From Pyrenophora tritici-repentis (lineage: Eukaryota > Ascomycota > Dothideomycetes > Pleosporales > Pleosporaceae), in assembly GCF_003171515.1 (NCBI RefSeq), contig NC_089391.1:3410001-3474000 (forward strand): a stretch of 64,000 bases of DNA, written 5' to 3'. The notes under the pieces were generated by a model. It made no database searches. It was not told the origin of the DNA and saw only the letters and a list, made by a program, of their open reading frames with translations. Each line of letters begins with the position of its first letter. The stretch's first letter is position 1. Positions 23,229 to 34,067 of this stretch are shown here, one piece after another. The position numbers and the translations under genes were made by a program.

Positions 23229-25701
23229 TCAACCCCAACCATTCTGCCCTGTCCCGCCACCGCCCTGATTTCCCCACCCTCCACCATCACTATGCTGGTG
23301 CTGTAAACTCGGCATCTGAAAATACCCGTTTCCATTTCCATTCGCATCCTGACCCTGACTCTGCCCTTGTTGCTGTTGCTGGTCCCCCCAGCCCCCTCCA
23401 TCCACCATCGAACCCGCAGGACTATGCCCCCCTCGCCGACGGCAAACCCGGTCCATACACCAACGCGCGTCTCGTCTGTCCACCACTCGGCTGCGGTAAC
23501 TCTGGCAATGGCTGCGGCTGTGGACTGGGTGTCGCCCAATTAGTGGTTTGCCGACCAGGGCTAGTATCGTACGACATGGATGCCGCAAAGGGGCTAGATT
23601 GAGGTTGGAATAACGAGGGTGGAGTGGTGGGTTGGTACATTAGATGAGGAGCTTGTGGGGAGATGGCTGGAGGAGGCATTTGAAGGACCCATTGGGGGGA
23701 GGAGTATGTTGAATTGGGACCTTGTTGTGGGGGTGGCGAGGTGTGAGGGGATATTTGGCAGCGCTGGTGTAGTTGAGCGGAGAGGGATGAGGATTCGCGT
23801 TGGAAACGGTCGCGCCAGTGTGTGAAGCCGAAGCGGAGGCCGAATTTTGAGAGGACGGTTGTGTAGTCGTTTAGCGCGTTGATGGCGCGCCTGGTGGGGT
23901 CTAGAGGCAGCATTTGGCCGTCTTCGATGGGTGGGGAGGGGAAGGGGGGTGGGCTGATTTGTGTGGGAGGAGCGAGGGGATCTTCGGATTCTACCGCGGC
24001 GGTTAGAGGAGTGGGTGGTATGGGAGGTCGGGGGGTCGAGGATGAGGTCCATGTTGCGGGATAGGACGTCGACGAATTGGCGGCCGGTCATGTATGCGCG
24101 CATTGCGTCGTAGAAGGTTACTGGTGGTTTGACCGTGTTGGAGGGCTTCTCCAAGATTTCCAGCAAGTTGGCGGCATATGCGATGCAGTGTTCGAAGATG
24201 AGACGTTGCGCGTATTCGTGAATGTGGGGTATTCGTGGGCTTGGTGATAGAATGTACACATAGCTGTATAACAACTCGAGCTCGAAAAAGGCTCTGACAG
24301 ACGGGAGTGTGCTTTGTGGCATGTCTTGGAACCATTCGGACATCCTTGCGTACTGCTTCCAGATGTATTGGTACGGCTCTTGCCAGGGTTCACGTCCGGA
24401 CTGGAACAGATCCATGTACCATTCAGATTGGATCTCGCGGATTTTGAATAGGTCAACTGCGGTATCAAAAGATTGTTGGAAAACCTGCTGGGGTGAAGAA
24501 TAGTTTGGAGAAGTGACGGGCCCGCTGTTGAATGGGAAAGCAACGTTTGCTGCCTCGTCTGAGAAGGAAAACGCACGAGTCTGGACGAGGGATGTTGACC
24601 TGCATCATGTCAATAAACGGTCAAAGTTTGGCTGGACTTGGCTTTACCTGTCTAGTGAGTATAAACACCAATATACTCTCCGCCTGATTTCCAGCTTGGC
24701 ACGCGGAACAGCCACATTCTTGGAAGGATCTTGGTGGATACCCAGGTCAACCATCGCCCTTGAAGCTGCACCAACAAGTGTCCAGCTATCAAAGTGATGA
24801 GGGTCCATGGTAGCGTAGATGGCCCACAGTATGAGAGCTTGGATACTAGAGACGTATCCTGGATGGAGTACATGTTCAGCATTTTCCAATGCAGCATTCA
24901 TGTGGCCGACAGCATCCGAGTAATGTGTGTCTCCCCTCGAATCGGACTGTGAGAGACATGCAATAGCCAACACCATGCGTACGCTCCAGCGATCCCAGGG
25001 GGTTGCAGTGTCACCTTGTTGGTAAATGGCATCCACCGAGGAGTAGAGGGTTGCCTCCTCAAAAACAGGCCAGAGGGTAAAGATGTTATTCAGGTAATGC
25101 TGGATCAGTGGCGTGGCAGCATATTTTGGGGGCAAAGCCTTGACCAAGCCTGTGGGTAGTGGCTCCTTTGTACTCGCCGACCTGATCAGTCGGGCGTACG
25201 ACATCTCTGTGGTGAAGCCATAAAAGTCTCTGGCCGTTGCATTGACGGCCCTGGAAAGTCAGCAAGAGATGGCAAGGCGGACAGTGGCACTCACAATAGG
25301 CCAAAGTCGGATACCAGATCGTCAATCTCCGAGGCTTCCTTCCGACGTGCAGCTCGCTTGCTAATGGGTCTGCTTGGCTTAAGCGTGTCCACCGACGCTC
25401 TACGTGGGGTTGAGTTCTCCGACATGTCTAACATGTTGACACCGGACGACTTGCGCCTCGCTCTTGCCTCCTGGATCTTCTTCTCCAACCGTTCAACCCG
25501 TGACTCCAAGGTAGCGACATAACTCCTTTCCTTGCCTCTAGCAAACTGATCGTTTGTACTTGAGCATTCCGAGGCCCGATTCGACTTTTCACATGCGGTG
25601 CAGGCGGGCAACTTTCCATCGCACTTGACTTTGGCCGCCCGGCATCGCGAGCAGGCGGCGACGGGCCGGCTTACACGCAGTAGTGGGGTTTCCAGCACCA
25701 T
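23229..25701 (-). CDS. Zn2Cys6 transcription factor with fungal_trans domain (two apparent frame breaks)
   Basis: Exons 25701-25295, 25250-24648 and 24599 onward; introns of 44 and 48 nt. Residues about 15-45 form the binuclear zinc cluster (CSRCRAAKVKCDGKLPAC..C), followed by a basic linker and coiled coil (YVATLESRVERLEKKI). The middle homology region contains SIQALILWAIYATMDP and RRRVYWCLYSLDR. In the last exon the coding frame changes twice. At 24030-24035 (six G, six C on the coding strand) NMDLILDP passes into a different frame that continues to KFGLRFGFTHWRDRF. At 23427-23432 the frame ends in a stop, although a GN/Q-rich tail to 23229 reads on if one base is removed. It lies divergent from a second Zn2Cys6 gene. 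Target genes unknown. Confidence 0.82.
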
Positions 25702-26530
25702 TGTGCTACTACGAGATAAAAGGGATAGTTCAGTGTTGGGGGTGGAAGGAGTGGAGCACAGAGAGACAGTTGTGTGGAAGACTTGGCGGGCTACGGGAAG
25801 CGTAAGCGATGATATCGTGGTTTGGCGTGGTGTTGAGCGGTTGGACGGGTGGCGCCTTGCTCAGCTGCGATGTGCCGCGGCTATATGGCCAAATTGGGCG
25901 CACCGGACGACAGACTTTTGCCCCGCTGAGTGATGTGATGCAGCGAGTTTTGCGGTGGTCAAGGGGCTCAGTGCGACGTTGTTGCGAGTAGATGGGATGA
26001 GGATAGACATCTCCTTGGCCGCATGTTCGAGGCCCAATCTGGCGGCGCAGCCTATCAGGGCCCTGTCGCCGCGGTTGACCATGCTGCACGTCGTCCGGTA
26101 TCCCACAAATTAGGCCGTGCAGCAGGTCTCGCAGCTTTGCCCGAGCCTATGCCGCCGCCTCGGACGCCGGTGTCATGCTTTGTCTTTCTCATCGTCGTAC
26201 CTGATTGGGGATGCTCGGCAATGCGCGAGGCGTAAATCTGGAGCCTTGGGAAACACCCGACCGGCGACCTTGAGACGGTATAGCACGTCGCTGGGCCGTG
26301 CCACACCCAGTTAGCTGCCCCATACCTCGACCTTCTGCATTTCGACGTCGTCTTTTCTACCCGGCACTGAACTGTCCTTCAAATATCCACCATCCCACAT
26401 CCTACGACCTATTCAGCCTCGCCGTTGCGACTGAGACTCTGGGCATGGATGCACGCGTCGATCTCCCCCACATCCCAGTCCGACCCTCCTAAGCCAGCGA
26501 CATCGTCTTCTCTCCACTGAGAGACGAGAC
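25702..26530. promoter_or_regulatory. divergent promoter of two Zn2Cys6 genes
   Basis: GC-rich region of about 830 bp between two divergent regulator genes. Several short open frames are present, but none has a motif or codon pattern I would defend. No defined operator was recognised. Confidence 0.4.
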
Positions 26531-29110
26531 ATGGAAGTCGCGACCGCGACCCAGCCAAAGACGGAAGGGGCTCCGCACCCGACTGAGGAAGCCACTCCCG
26601 GCCAGAGTCGCATCGCCCATACCTTGACTGCCTGCTGTCGCTGCAGGACGGTGAGCTCCACCAGACACTGGCCAGCAATGCATCTGCTGACTTGACCAGC
26701 GCAAGACGAGATGTGACCCTGGGCTCCCTCGATGCGGGCCCTGCGAGCGCTCAAACTCACATTGCGAATACTACGACCCCACCAAGGGCAGGAAGATACC
26801 CCGCAACTATGTCGTACACCTGCAACAAAAGGTGCGCCAGCTCGAGAAGCAGCTGGCTGATCTCGAAAAGGATGACGTCGAGCCGGACCCAGAAGATGTC
26901 ATGCGCGGAGCTGCCACGGTGCGCGTACAGGATTCAGACGAGTCAAAGTTCCTAGGGCCCTCAAGCGGCATCACCATAACTCGTCTGGTGATGCAACTGG
27001 CCAAGCAGTTTACCGAGTCCAAGAGCATCTCCGAGATCGTTCCTCACGCACAAGCAAAGGATATCAGGGAAACATTTACCCAGGAAGACCAGCGGCCCAC
27101 GTCCAAGATATACCCCATGGTGAGCGATGTCGCTGCGGAGGAGCTCCCAAATCGAGACCTCACCAACCTGCTCGTTGAGCTATTCTACTGCAAAGGTGCG
27201 TAACCTACCCCCAGTGTCTGCCAGGTGTGCTGACTCCACCTAGTGCATCCCATGTACCCAATCTTCCACGAACCCACCTTTACCAAAGACGTCGATGATG
27301 TGTACAACGGCTCTACTGACCCCTACCAAAACTACTGCTTGCGTATGGTGATTGCTATTAGTCTGCAGAAGATGGACACTCAGTATGCAGGTCTTGCCGA
27401 CAGCTACTATCTCGCAGCTCTCAAGTACTTTGAAGCTGCCATAAAGCCAATGAACCTCAAGACCCTCCAGTGTTTCTGTCTAGTTGCAGGCTACTCCCTC
27501 CTCACCCCGACGAGAACGGCAGTCTATTACGTGGTCGGGCTCGGTGTGCGACTATGCCAAGCTCTGGGCCTGCATGAAGAAAAGACCATTAGTATGGGAC
27601 CGGGTGGCCGTTGTGCGGACCCTCTCGAAGTCGACATGCGTCGCCGCATGTTCTGGAGCATGCTTACCATGGACTACGGCTTATCGCACAGCCTGGGTAG
27701 ACCTGCTCACTTTGCGACACGGCGAGAACACATCGACGTCAAGTTTGGAGAGCTGGTCGACGATGTCTACATTACTAGAGAAGCCATACGCCCTGCGCCC
27801 CAAGCCTCCCTCAAGAAATGGATCGGCATACACTTTTACAAGATGCGTTTGCTGCAGCTGGAGATACGCAAGATGCTGTACCAAAAGAAAAAGCCGGAAC
27901 CAAAAGACGACAAGCACCCCTGGTTTGCCCAAATGCAGGCAAAGATTGAGGCTTGGCGGGACACAAGCCCCGAGATGGATGGCGGATCAGGGCTGAACAA
28001 AGTCTGGTAAGATTGACACCACGGTTAAAAGTACCATACTGACTATCCAGGTTCATCGGGCGATACAATACCATGGTTGTCTTCATGTACCGTCCTTCTC
28101 CACAGGTTCCTCGACCTTCGGTCCAAGCAGCAATTCGCTGCTTCGATGCGTGCCAGTACAACATCTACATGACCATGAAACAGATTGAAACCAAAAGTGT
28201 CGACGTCACCTGGATCTTCACCCAAGCCATCTTCATGTGCATCAACACCATGCTCTGGACCCTGTCATACTCCGAGGTGCGGAACCGTCACACTCGGGAC
28301 GAGGTAGAAGGCCATCTCAACGTCGCCATGGAGTCAATCAGACAGGCCTCGGAGCGATGGCCTGGTGTTGCATCAGCCATTGGTCTGTACTACAACCTCA
28401 TTGCTGCTTGCATGCGTATCTTCGACAAGGATGGCGATGTTCCCATCTCGGCCAGCTCTCCATCGGACACGGCTTCTGTTGGGACCGGCATGGTAGATGG
28501 TGTCAATCGCTCGCGAACCACCAGCCCCGCCACCGCATCCACTGCATCAGTGCGCACGCCTTCGGAGAAGGTAGCAGCACCATTCGGCTACCTCCCGAAC
28601 CAAAATCAACAATTATTCAACTTCACTAACGGCCATGTAAACGCCACAAACCCCTTCTCTAGTGCCCAACCTACACAGCAGGCAGATCTGCAAACTTCGC
28701 CTCAACAACCATCACCGATGGCATACAATGATATGAGCCCCAAGACAACCATGGAGAATCACATCCCCATGTACAACTATCCACCAACAACGCAGTTCAC
28801 GTCACTTCCAACCACCTTTGCCGAGCTACCTCAATGGAATCCTACATTCACGATGCCTCCTCAGGACAACTACAATCAAATGCCGATGGCATCGCCCTAC
28901 TACAACGAATCATACGCGGCGAACCAAGGCTACGAAATGGCAGACTACCTCAATCCGGCCTGGAGCCAAGATGCGAGAGGGTCTGGACTGAACCAGCAGC
29001 AGCAAATGGAGCTAATGCACGACTTTGAGATGAAGGAAGCAAAGAACATTGAGATGATGATCGAACAGAGTCACCAGCTCTTCCCGCCGCCCCAATTACA
29101 GACATACTGA
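26531..29110 (+). CDS. Zn2Cys6 transcription factor with fungal_trans domain (812 aa)
   Basis: Four exons: 26531-26650, 26700-27195, 27244-28006, 28051-29110; all junctions GT..AG and in frame. The first intron (49 nt) interrupts the zinc cluster, CCRCRT then RKTRCDPGLPRCGPC, at residue 40. A coiled coil follows (NYVVHLQQKVRQLEKQLADL). The fungal_trans domain spans about residues 170-580 (HPMYPIFHEPTFTKDV, VYYVVGLGVRLCQALGLH, RRRMFWSMLTMDYGLS, SLGRPAH). The C-terminal 230 residues are Gln/Asn/Pro-rich with aromatic residues, a probable activation region. This is a nuclear DNA-binding regulator of unknown targets. It differs clearly from its divergent neighbour, so the pair is not a recent duplication. 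Confidence 0.92.
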
Positions 29111-30979
29111 AGAAAAATGCCAGTATCAAACTCTTGCCGAAGATATTTTACATACGAATTGATGAGTTGATGAGCAATTCACATACTCACGAAGTACACG
29201 ATTACGGAACCGAATGCGATTAATGTGATCATCCCGTTTTCCCCCGGGCAGCATGACTGCCTGAAAGTTCTGGCGCACCCTTAGTTTCAATGATCAACGA
29301 AAAAGCGATGATCCCCGGACTTGGCATTTTTCACACATCCCCGATGACACGGGATTGACGCCGATCTCGAGCGAAAGCGAGAGCCGCAACATCATTGCCA
29401 TTATCGGGCTTAGAACCACAATCTTTTGCCTCCCCTCGGCCGGCAATTCGACGACGATGGGAAAAAGCAGCCTCAACCCCCCTGCCTGCCGAAAAAAGTC
29501 TCACACCCTTCTTCATCTTGTTCTTTTCGTTCTAGACACAACGCCCAGATCGACCTGGAACGCAAATTGAGTGGGTCAGCATATCGCCTCAATGCGCGTG
29601 GCTTTTCTTGCGATGCCAATGTAGACGCGAGATGAAAATAAACGGTCGCGTCGCGTCCACTTACCACGACTCAGCGGCAGCTGCAAAGCTGAAACGAAAA
29701 AAGCAAAAACGCTGGGCATACATATGTAAGGGGAGTGGGTGGGTTGGGTGCTGGGAGGTGTTTTGTTTTATACCCTAAGTAAGATGGCAGTTTAAAGGGG
29801 ATATGCTGGTGCTGGTGTGATTGGACGAACGGGTGATGGGATGAGTGTAATGAATGACAATGTAGTGATATCATGAACGAAATCCTACCAAATGAATGGA
29901 AGCATGGTGTTGGTGTTGATGGCGGAAACGGGAGATGAGAAGAAAGGAGGGGCAGTTGCTATCGCTGGGTGGATCTTGTAACTACACGCGTATTCGATTA
30001 TGCATGTACGTGTATATGTACGTTTAAATACTAATATTTCAACTGCCATATGACCTTTACCTCCAAAGAGGAAGAATATGGCCACCTTACACATGTCTCT
30101 GGTCTTGTAAAGGCAGACACATGATCTATACAACGACGACTCAGCGCCCTCCCTCTCTCTCTCGATGCTTACTACAATTACTTACTCTAGAGCGTTCAAG
30201 AAGAGCTGAGTAGCGACACCAGTGAAGGACAGGCACACGCATCCATTATACTATCTCTCCAGCGCAGCCCGATCACCAGGAACCGCGACCACAAGCAGGT
30301 AGTCCCTGCGGCCGTCTCCGTCGTCGTCTCCGCCACCATCTACATGAAGATCTTCGACCTCGAGCGCGGAGTGCTCGAACGCCATGCAGGTGCTCACCAT
30401 CGTCGCCATCTTGACGCCCAGCCAGCAGTTTTAGTGAGACCTGTTGATGGCCATGCGCCGCTAAACTACCGAATGTGCGGCCGTATTCGTGGTTTTGACG
30501 CTGAATTTGGCCTGGGTCGGACTTTGCCCGCATGAGGATCGGGGGGGATCTTGGTTCGTTGATGAATGGGTTCGATAGAGGTGCCGGCGCGGTGATATTG
30601 GGCGTTTGTTTTTATGGGCGATGGTGGATGGTAGATGACAAAATCCGCCTCAGTAAGGTAAGAGGTAAGAGTGAGAAAGTTCGGTAGAGCTCTTGCCAAA
30701 ATCAGCGCATGTTCAAAGCAGAGGGTGAATGACAACAACCAGCTCACTAAGCAATGACAAGGGTACATGTTCAGCAAGGAAAAGCTTCCATTATGGGTAT
30801 CGTGAAGCAAGCTAAGTATAGTAGTAAGGGATCTGTATGATCCTTCTGTAGGCAAATAATGATATCATCGTCAGTCTTTGCCTCGCAGCCAAGTATATCG
30901 TACATCCAAATCTGCCCCTCCATATCATCAATGTCCATTTCAACCTATATCTCGATCCCCATGCCCATCATTCCTGATA
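29111..30979. other. long intergenic region
   Basis: About 1.9 kb without a supported gene. A GC-rich patch at 30250-30420 has a 52-codon minus-strand frame (30251-30409) that I could not confirm. CCCCGG/CCCGGG motifs at 29240-29320 could be carbon-catabolite (CreA-like) sites, but the motif is too short to rely on. Confidence 0.4.
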
Positions 30980-31960
30980 TCAAAGACACAACCTTACCCT
31001 CTCTGACTCAACCCACCATGACAAATATGTAACACACATCTCGACGTCAGCACCCTCATTGCTGTCTTCATCCATCTGCTCATCGCTGTCTTCATCAATC
31101 CACTCATCGTTTTGATCTTCTTCCTCGTCCTCATTCTCAGCCACCAACTCCCGGAGTACCCGATAGACCCACTTGTTCCCCCTCAGAATGACTTGATGAA
31201 CCCCATCTTTGACAGTGGGGGCATTATCGTCCAGTTCTTTGATTAACTGAAGCAAGCTGAGTTCAGGGTCGTCTTTGTGATCGCCCATGATGTTCTCCAA
31301 GGCTATGGTGGTGCCAGTGTAGAAGTGCGGGAGTGAGCGTGCGGACTCAGAGGGGAAGGGCGGGAAGGCGTGGCCGGCTGATGATGATGAGGGGAGTTGA
31401 GCCGGCGGCGTGGAATAGAGATGGGTGGACGGTGAGCTGGGAGGGGAGCTGAGAGGGGAAGATCTTGTGGCCTTGGTGGGGGTGGCCTTTGCGACTGTGA
31501 CCGCGGCAGGTTGGGGTCGGTATTTAGTGGGCTCCTTGGCTTTTGCAACTGTGACTGCGATGGATTGGGGTTGGTATTGGATGGGCTCCTTGGCCTTTGT
31601 GCTGCGGCGAGTGTAGTAGTGGTACATGGGTGCACCAAACTCCATGCCTTGTGTCTGTTGTTTGTCAGTGACGTATCTCGAGGTGTGTGTCGAGGTATCA
31701 GATGCGCATACCTTTTCGGGCGAGCCTGATGCCACCTGACTGGCCGGTGGTGAACTAGCAAACGGTCCGTCGCACGACGCCGATGTGTCGATGAGCTCCT
31801 CCACATGCTCACATCGGTTGTGTCGCTTCTTGCAGTCGTCGCAGGCAACGGACCGTTTGCCTGATCTCTTGTCAACGGGCGCCGCTCTGTGCATGCAGCG
31901 CCTTCGCCGCTGCTTGCATTCGTCGCAGGCAGGGCGCTCTGACAAGAGATGCTTGGGCAT
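30980..31960 (-). CDS. hypothetical protein with two tandem C-x2-C-x6-C-x-H motifs (307 aa)
   Basis: Exon 1 31960-31712, intron 31655-31711 (57 nt, GTATGC donor, CTGAC branch, a multiple of three and so easily read through), exon 2 31654-30980. The N-terminus repeats a short basic cysteine motif twice: CDECKQRRRRCMH and CDDCKKRHNRCEH, each resembling half of a Zn2Cys6 cluster. A Ser/Pro-rich middle holds a near-tandem 18-residue repeat (TKAKEPIQYQPQSIAVTV / AKAKEPTKYRPQPAAVTV). The C-terminus is strongly acidic (ENEDEEEDQNDEW). Nuclear and nucleic-acid or chromatin related by inference only. No known family recognised. A GTAAGG near the end could mark another intron. Confidence 0.65.
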   Translation of the reverse strand: MPKHLLSERPACDECKQRRRRCMHRAAPVDKRSGKRSVACDDCKKRHNRCEHVEELIDTSASCDGPFASSPPASQVASGSPEKVCASDTSTHTSRYVTDKQQTQGMEFGAPMYHYYTRRSTKAKEPIQYQPQSIAVTVAKAKEPTKYRPQPAAVTVAKATPTKATRSSPLSSPPSSPSTHLYSTPPAQLPSSSSAGHAFPPFPSESARSLPHFYTGTTIALENIMGDHKDDPELSLLQLIKELDDNAPTVKDGVHQVILRGNKWVYRVLRELVAENEDEEEDQNDEWIDEDSDEQMDEDSNEGADVEMCVTYLSWWVESERVRLCL

Positions 31961-32641
31961 CTTGCATGCTGTTAGCTCGCTGGTTCCGAATTAGCAAGCT
32001 CAATGTGACACACTCCAGGGTCGGCCAGCGTGCCGTGGGCGAAGGAGTTGAGGAAAGAAAGAGAGAGCAGGAAGCTGCAATCGAGCCTTTATATATGCTG
32101 CCTAGCTGGCAAATGCCCTGCTTTTACTGGCTGAACGACTGAAAGTGGCGAGGGCAAAAGCGGCCGCACAGTGAGCCAAATTTGCGCTAAGGCGGGGAAG
32201 TGAGCGTGAATGTGAGTACCTTTAAGTGGGGCAACTTGCGCCCTCTAGGTGTATATCCGCACTTCCACCGCCTCGCCAAAGCCAGATCAATAGTGACGAT
32301 ATCTGGTCCTGGAGGTGGCATGGCATGTTATCATGTAGTCACTTTCTATTCCGTTTTCCTCGCGGCCATACGTGCCTTTGACAATGACATTGATCTGATC
32401 CGACAGCAACTGCGCCATGACGATAGATTCGGTAGACTGTTTACTCTTGCAATTTGACAGGATGTCATAATGTCAGACCACTAGCTACATACACAATGTC
32501 TCCCCGTACGCACCACCTGATCATTCCCCGCGCCTCTCTACAACCCAACACTGATCCACAGCGGACAAACAGGCCTCTTATTACTCTCCTCAGATCACCT
32601 CCTCAAATCCCTATCAATCAACCGTCCACCTATCACCCAAC
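31961..32641. other. intergenic / divergent 5' region
   Basis: Upstream of the cysteine-motif gene. No supported gene or repeat. Confidence 0.4.
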
Positions 32642-33200
32642 ATGTCTAATAGTCCTCGCGCCCTTTTCAACGGGCTAGACATGACAACCCCGCTCTGGCC
32701 CCCATTCAACAACTGCATAACCCCCAGAGCTGCCTTCGCCCTCGGTGTACAATACGTCCGCGAATACCTACTCTCCATCTCGCGGAAACCAAAACTCGGC
32801 TACAACGGGCCTGCGCTCTCCCACTTCTACGTACAAACCCTAGTCCTGAAAATCCCGCGCTTGCGAATCCTGGGCGTCGATTCTTCGGTTGCAGAAGCAG
32901 CCTGCGTGCAAATCTTTCCAGGATGGCGCGGTTGTGATGTTACGGGCGCTGTATATAGGCGAGTTCGAGTATAAAGTGAGGGGAGATGTTGTGAAGATGG
33001 CGAGGTGTGTGGAGGCGAGCGTACATCATGAATTCACCTGCTCGATGGAAACTTGGAAGCGTAAGGGTATGATGGAGGAAGCGGAAGAGGACATGGAGGA
33101 GTATATACTATTTATGGGGATGTCGAAGATGACCTATAGCATGCGTTTTACAAGGGAAAATAAGATTAGAAAGTCTTCCCAGACGCAAAAGCGTGATGAT
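32642..33200 (+). CDS. unrecognised coding-like region in two frames
   Basis: ATG 32642 opens 110 codons (MSNSPRALFNGLDMTTP; LSHFYVQTLVLKIPRLRILG) and stops at 32974. From about 32889 a second frame carries a more protein-like stretch (FQDGAVVMLRALYIGEFEY, then RGDVVKMARCVEASVHHEF) that weakly recalls the end of a BTB fold. No fitting intron joins the two, so this is either a frame-shifted gene or a relic. Function unknown. Confidence 0.3.
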
Positions 33201-33282
33201 CGAGGCGCAGAATGGGTGCTTCTTCTTACTGGTTGGGAATCAGTATCTTCAGAACTAAGTTCCGCTGCCGTTTTCCTTGAAC

Positions 33283-33561
33283 TCACTCTTTCTTCTGGAG
33301 AATCCGCTTATCTGCATCATTTGCCAGCTCTACTAGATATTCGACAACCTGGTCATTGTTCATCTCGTCGATTAGACTTTTGATCTTGTCTTCCACCTCA
33401 TTTAGCCTGGCGCTTTTATCTGCCTGCGATTGCTGTTTACCTTCATCCTCTCCACCACTGTCTCGAATCTGGTCGGAAACAGACATCAAGTCCAATATCT
33501 TTCTGATCCGCACCGCGTTGTAACCGGGGCTGCTGATTTCGGATGGGGGAGCAGGCGGCAT
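33283..33561 (-). CDS. small acidic hypothetical protein (92 aa)
   Basis: Starts MPPAPPSEISSPGYNAVRI at 33561 and stops at 33283; the frame extends further upstream without a better start. The sequence is helical and charged, with heptad-like spacing (LNEVEDKIKSLIDEMNNDQ). No signal, membrane segment or known domain. The regular helical composition and compact end suggest a real gene. Function unknown. Confidence 0.5.
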   Translation of the reverse strand: MPPAPPSEISSPGYNAVRIRKILDLMSVSDQIRDSGGEDEGKQQSQADKSARLNEVEDKIKSLIDEMNNDQVVEYLVELANDADKRILQKKE

Positions 33562-34067
33562 AGTGTGGAGCTGAAGTGGTTGTGTTATCTGAATGGGGTG
33601 ACTGAGTGAGAAAAGGATGAGCACACAGCTTTAATAGAATGTAGAAAGAGGGACTTAGCAGCCTGATGCGTTGGGTACGAACAGCTGGATTGCACACTGC
33701 AACATGCTTGGGTGGAAAGTTAACGTATTGTGTAAGTCTACCGAAATTAGCAATACCCGGCGGAGTACCTATATACACAAGGCCCGTGCTTAAGCACTGT
33801 CACCTCATCATGTGACATACACGTGGAGTGAATACAACATTTGAAGACAGATTTCACACACGTACGTGGCAAGATTTGTAGGAGCGTATCCATTGTTCAA
33901 CTAATAATCTGGGGTAAAGGAATGCATTCTATAATACAAAGTTTTTAGGTATCAGCACAACAACACTGATGCCTAATGCGACGCCATCCGCGAATGCCTA
34001 ATGTGCCCAAACGCCTGGTATGCATACATTAGTTTTAAACTCGTAATGAAATAACAACACAACGTTA
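33562..34067. other. intergenic
   Basis: AT-rich, no gene recognised. It contains the 3' UTR of the sulfate permease and the 5' region of the small gene. Confidence 0.4.

Noticed and set aside
29220..29330. CreA-like CCCCGG/CCCGGG sites
   Set aside because: Motif too short and common in GC-rich DNA to claim regulation.
30251..30409. 52-codon minus-strand frame in a GC-rich patch (MATMVSTCMAFEHSA)
   Set aside because: Too short, biased composition, no matching exon or motif.
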